In this document: positions 4,787 to 7,214 of the stretch, piece by piece | How positions within the stretch are numbered: the stretch's first letter is position 1 | Layout of the letters: every line of letters starts with the position of its first letter | NCBI GenBank assembly: GCA_029934875.1 | Contig: JAOZLK010000168.1 | Location: forward strand, 1,030-8,243 | Direction of reading: 5' to 3' | From: Bacteroidales bacterium | GTDB lineage: Bacteria; Bacteroidota; Bacteroidia; Bacteroidales; GCA-2748055 | DNA: 7,214 nt | The notes under the pieces: model-generated | The model's database searches: none | What the model was told of the DNA's origin: nothing | What the model saw: only the letters and a program-made list of their open reading frames with translations | Translations under genes and position numbers: made by a program

Positions 4787-7214
4787 TTAATCAACTTTCA
4801 GACTATCTGCAGGATTCGCCGTGGCAGCCCTGTAGGAGTGAAAGCTGACTGTAGCCATGGCAAGTATAAAAACTACCAGGGTGACAGCACCCAAAACAAG
4901 GAAATAGGTCTCCACCTGGAAATTAATGTGATAGGCAAATCGCTGAAGCCAGGCCCTGACACCGAAATATGCAGGTATTGAAATCAGGGCACTAATACCC
5001 AATAAATTATAAACTTCTTTCGACAGAAGCTGCATAACAATCTGAACCGAAGCACCCATAATCTTCCTGATACCGATCTCCCGGGTGCGCTGTGTGGTAG
5101 TGTATGAGATAAGTCCGAGTAATCCAAGACAGGTAATGAAAATACTTATAATAGAGAAGATAGATAGTATTTTACCTGTTTGTCGCTCCGTATCAAAAAG
5201 CTGGTCAAACTCTTCGTCCATCCAAGTATATTCAAAGGGATATTCAATGTTAAATTCATCCCATTTGCCGGCGATAAAATCGATTGTCTCACTCATGTCC
5301 CCTTCGCCCATCTCAACCACAATCTTACCTTCAAAATTGCCCCGCATGAAATGAATAGCCATTGGACTAATCTCTTTTTGCAAAGATTCAAAATGGAAAT
5401 CCTTTACAACACCAATAATAGGCATGAAAGAATCTTCTCCCCCATTATTTCCTGGTTCAACAAACCTGTTGCTCAGGGGATCTTCAAGTCCTAGGGCAAG
5501 AGCGGCAGCTTCGTTAATAATCACCCCGGATGAATCAGAGCCCATTTGCCTGTCAAAAAAGCGCCCTTCCACCATTTCAAATCCCATCACCTCCTCAAAG
5601 TCATAACTTACATAGGAGCTGGCAATGGTGAAGATTTCGCTTCGATCCCAGCCTTCCAGCCAATGTGCATTATCCCAGTACTGCATGGAAGGAATGTGTG
5701 AGGTATTTGCCACACTGATAACATTCGCATGCTGTTTCACCTCCTCCTTAAAGGCATCAATCCTGTTTCGTAATACATCCGAACGGTTAATAACCAACAT
5801 ATTATCCTTTCGAAAGCCTGGATCTTTGTCCTGCATGAAGTTCAGCTGCCGGTTCACAATTATCGTCCCAATCAAAATCACAATGGTGACTGTAAACTGC
5901 AATACAATGAGCATGCTTCTCAGAAAGCTTTTCCGCGAACCAAACTTTTGATCTGAACTGAAAACAGCAACCGGACGAAAGGAGGCCAAAACAAAAGCCG
6001 GGTAACTCCCCGCTGCCAGTCCAACAAAAATTGCAAACAGGATCAGAATGGGTAGCCACAGGCCACCACTGAAGATATCAAACACAAGCCTCACTTGGAT
6101 CAGGTTGTTGTATTGAGGCAAGAGAAGATAGACCAGGAGGACTGCCACCACCAGAGATAATAATGATAAAACCACCGATTCGGTCAGGAACTGACTTATG
6201 AGTTGAGCTCGATTGGATCCAACCACCTTTCTGAGCCCAACCTCTCGTGCCCTGACCGTGGAACGGGCTGTTGCCAGGTTCATGAAATTGATCCCGGCTA
6301 TGACCAGGATCAGGATGGCTGCCACAAGGAAAATATATACATACATAGGATTCCCATTGGGTTCCAGCTCATATTGAAGATCGGAATGGAGGTGAATATC
6401 ATCAAGTCTTTGGAGCCGGTATCCGTAGGAATGTCCGGCACTTTCGAATTCCTCCATGTCGATCCCTAAAAACTGTGTTATTAGTGGGCCAACATATTTA
6501 GTCACCATATCTTGCAATCTGGCCTCAAACTCAACTGGATCGGTCCCCTCCTTCAGCACCACATAAGTATGAAAATTGTGATTGACCCACATGGTACTTC
6601 TGCTTTGTCCCAGGGTGCTCAAAGAACCAATCATCTTGGCGTGAAAATGAGAGTTCACGGGAAAATCTTCCATCACACCGGTAATAACCGATAAATTGGT
6701 ATCCTGTTCTATCTTCAGTGTCTGGCCGATAGGATCTTCATCCCCGAAGTATTTTAGTGCGTATTCTTCGCTTAGTACAATGGACCGAGGGTCACGAAGG
6801 CAGGTTTCCGGATCGCCCTTGATCAATTGGAAACTGAAAACATCAAAGAAGGATGAATCTGCAAAGATGAACTCCTTCTCAGTTTCATGGAACATCCTGT
6901 CGCCCGACCGCACCATCCATCCGCCCGACTGCTTTAATCTCACAACCTCTTCAACCTCCGGGTAATCATTCAGCAAGGCTTCAGCCATCGGTGGGGATGT
7001 AACTGCATGTCTCATTTCAGTGGCCGGCATGCTTCCCTTGATCCAGATTCGGTAGATCTGGTCAGATTTCTCATGAAACTTGTCATAGCTCAGCTCGTTC
7101 ATCACATAGAGCATTATGAAAATACTGCTGGCCAGACCAATAGCAAGTCCAGATATGTTTATCAGGCTATACCCCCTGTGTCTCCAGAGGCTTCTTAAGG
7201 CAACAATTAGATAG
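4787..7214 (-). CDS. ABC-transporter permease, FtsX/MacB type with two periplasmic and two FtsX modules (5' end outside window)
   Basis: At least 808 residues are visible. An ATG at 7114 could be mistaken for the start, but the frame continues upstream for 33 codons to the window edge. Those codons encode the family's N-terminal signature: VALRSLWRHRGYSLIN, then the first TM helix (GLAIGLASSIFIMLYV), directly before NELSYDKFH. The true start is probably only a few codons beyond the edge. In edge-based numbering, TM1 is at about 17-38, followed by a MacB-like periplasmic domain (40-290), three FtsX helices (292-313, 346-366, 386-408), TM5 (434-454), a second periplasmic domain (455-680) and three final helices (684-704, 736-757, 770-790). 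Cytoplasmic coupling-helix motifs occur in both halves: RAREVGLRKVVG and RTREIGIRKIMG. There is no Walker A motif, so the ATPase must be a separate protein. Such permeases act as mechanotransmission or export complexes rather than importers; the substrate is unknown. Genes of this type are often clustered in Bacteroidota, so the ATPase or sister permeases may lie to the right. Confidence 0.95.
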   Translation of the reverse strand, partial: YLIVALRSLWRHRGYSLINISGLAIGLASSIFIMLYVMNELSYDKFHEKSDQIYRIWIKGSMPATEMRHAVTSPPMAEALLNDYPEVEEVVRLKQSGGWMVRSGDRMFHETEKEFIFADSSFFDVFSFQLIKGDPETCLRDPRSIVLSEEYALKYFGDEDPIGQTLKIEQDTNLSVITGVMEDFPVNSHFHAKMIGSLSTLGQSRSTMWVNHNFHTYVVLKEGTDPVEFEARLQDMVTKYVGPLITQFLGIDMEEFESAGHSYGYRLQRLDDIHLHSDLQYELEPNGNPMYVYIFLVAAILILVIAGINFMNLATARSTVRAREVGLRKVVGSNRAQLISQFLTESVVLSLLSLVVAVLLVYLLLPQYNNLIQVRLVFDIFSGGLWLPILILFAIFVGLAAGSYPAFVLASFRPVAVFSSDQKFGSRKSFLRSMLIVLQFTVTIVILIGTIIVNRQLNFMQDKDPGFRKDNMLVINRSDVLRNRIDAFKEEVKQHANVISVANTSHIPSMQYWDNAHWLEGWDRSEIFTIASSYVSYDFEEVMGFEMVEGRFFDRQMGSDSSGVIINEAAALALGLEDPLSNRFVEPGNNGGEDSFMPIIGVVKDFHFESLQKEISPMAIHFMRGNFEGKIVVEMGEGDMSETIDFIAGKWDEFNIEYPFEYTWMDEEFDQLFDTERQTGKILSIFSIISIFITCLGLLGLISYTTTQRTREIGIRKIMGASVQIVMQLLSKEVYNLLGISALISIPAYFGVRAWLQRFAYHINFQVETYFLVLGAVTLVVFILAMATVSFHSYRAATANPADSLKVD

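Noticed and set aside
4260..4981. Open frames on both strands overlapping the aquaporin gene and the gap upstream of it, including a 161-codon plus-strand frame
   Set aside because: The part over the gap is short, has no start signals, and its translation is low-information (many Asn, Ser, Lys and Gln). The rest is antisense to conserved genes.

Overview
The window looks like an ordinary chromosomal segment of a Bacteroidota bacterium, plausibly of the marine or sediment Bacteroidales/Marinilabiliales type. This assignment is inference. It rests on the long FtsX/MacB-type permease with two permease modules that is abundant in this phylum, the lack of Shine-Dalgarno sequences before every start that can be seen, and two TAnnTTTG boxes (the Bacteroidota -7 consensus) just upstream of two genes. 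No rRNA, tRNA, mobile element, CRISPR array or long repeat is visible, and no intergenic gap exceeds about 120 bases.

Layout. Bases 1-825 (+) hold the C-terminal 274 residues of a protein cut by the left edge. It is a conserved but functionally unassigned, probably exported protein with HTSHG, MTGH and HNSQH motifs. It converges, with only 8 bases between the stop codons, on a leftward two-gene operon. That operon comprises an RND/MMPL-superfamily exporter (1617-3884, minus) followed 6 bases later by a LolA-like periplasmic protein (834-1610, minus). Upstream of it are an aquaporin of the AqpZ type (3983-4666, minus), with its own candidate -7 box and a hairpin at its stop codon, and then a large ABC-transporter permease (4787 to the right edge, minus). 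The permease frame stays open to the edge, so its true start lies outside the window.

How the genes work together. The RND exporter and LolA-like protein are the only clear functional partnership. The inferred model is that the 12-TM pump extracts a lipid or lipidated substrate from the inner membrane and the exported LolA-fold partner carries it across the periplasm. The aquaporin is a stand-alone water channel. The ABC permease probably works with an ATPase encoded elsewhere. Nothing in the sequence ties the aquaporin or the permease to the RND/LolA pair beyond a shared strand.

I did not find a convincing undescribed multi-gene system. The two items most worth a second look are the unassigned exported protein at the left edge and the substrate of the RND/LolA-like pair.
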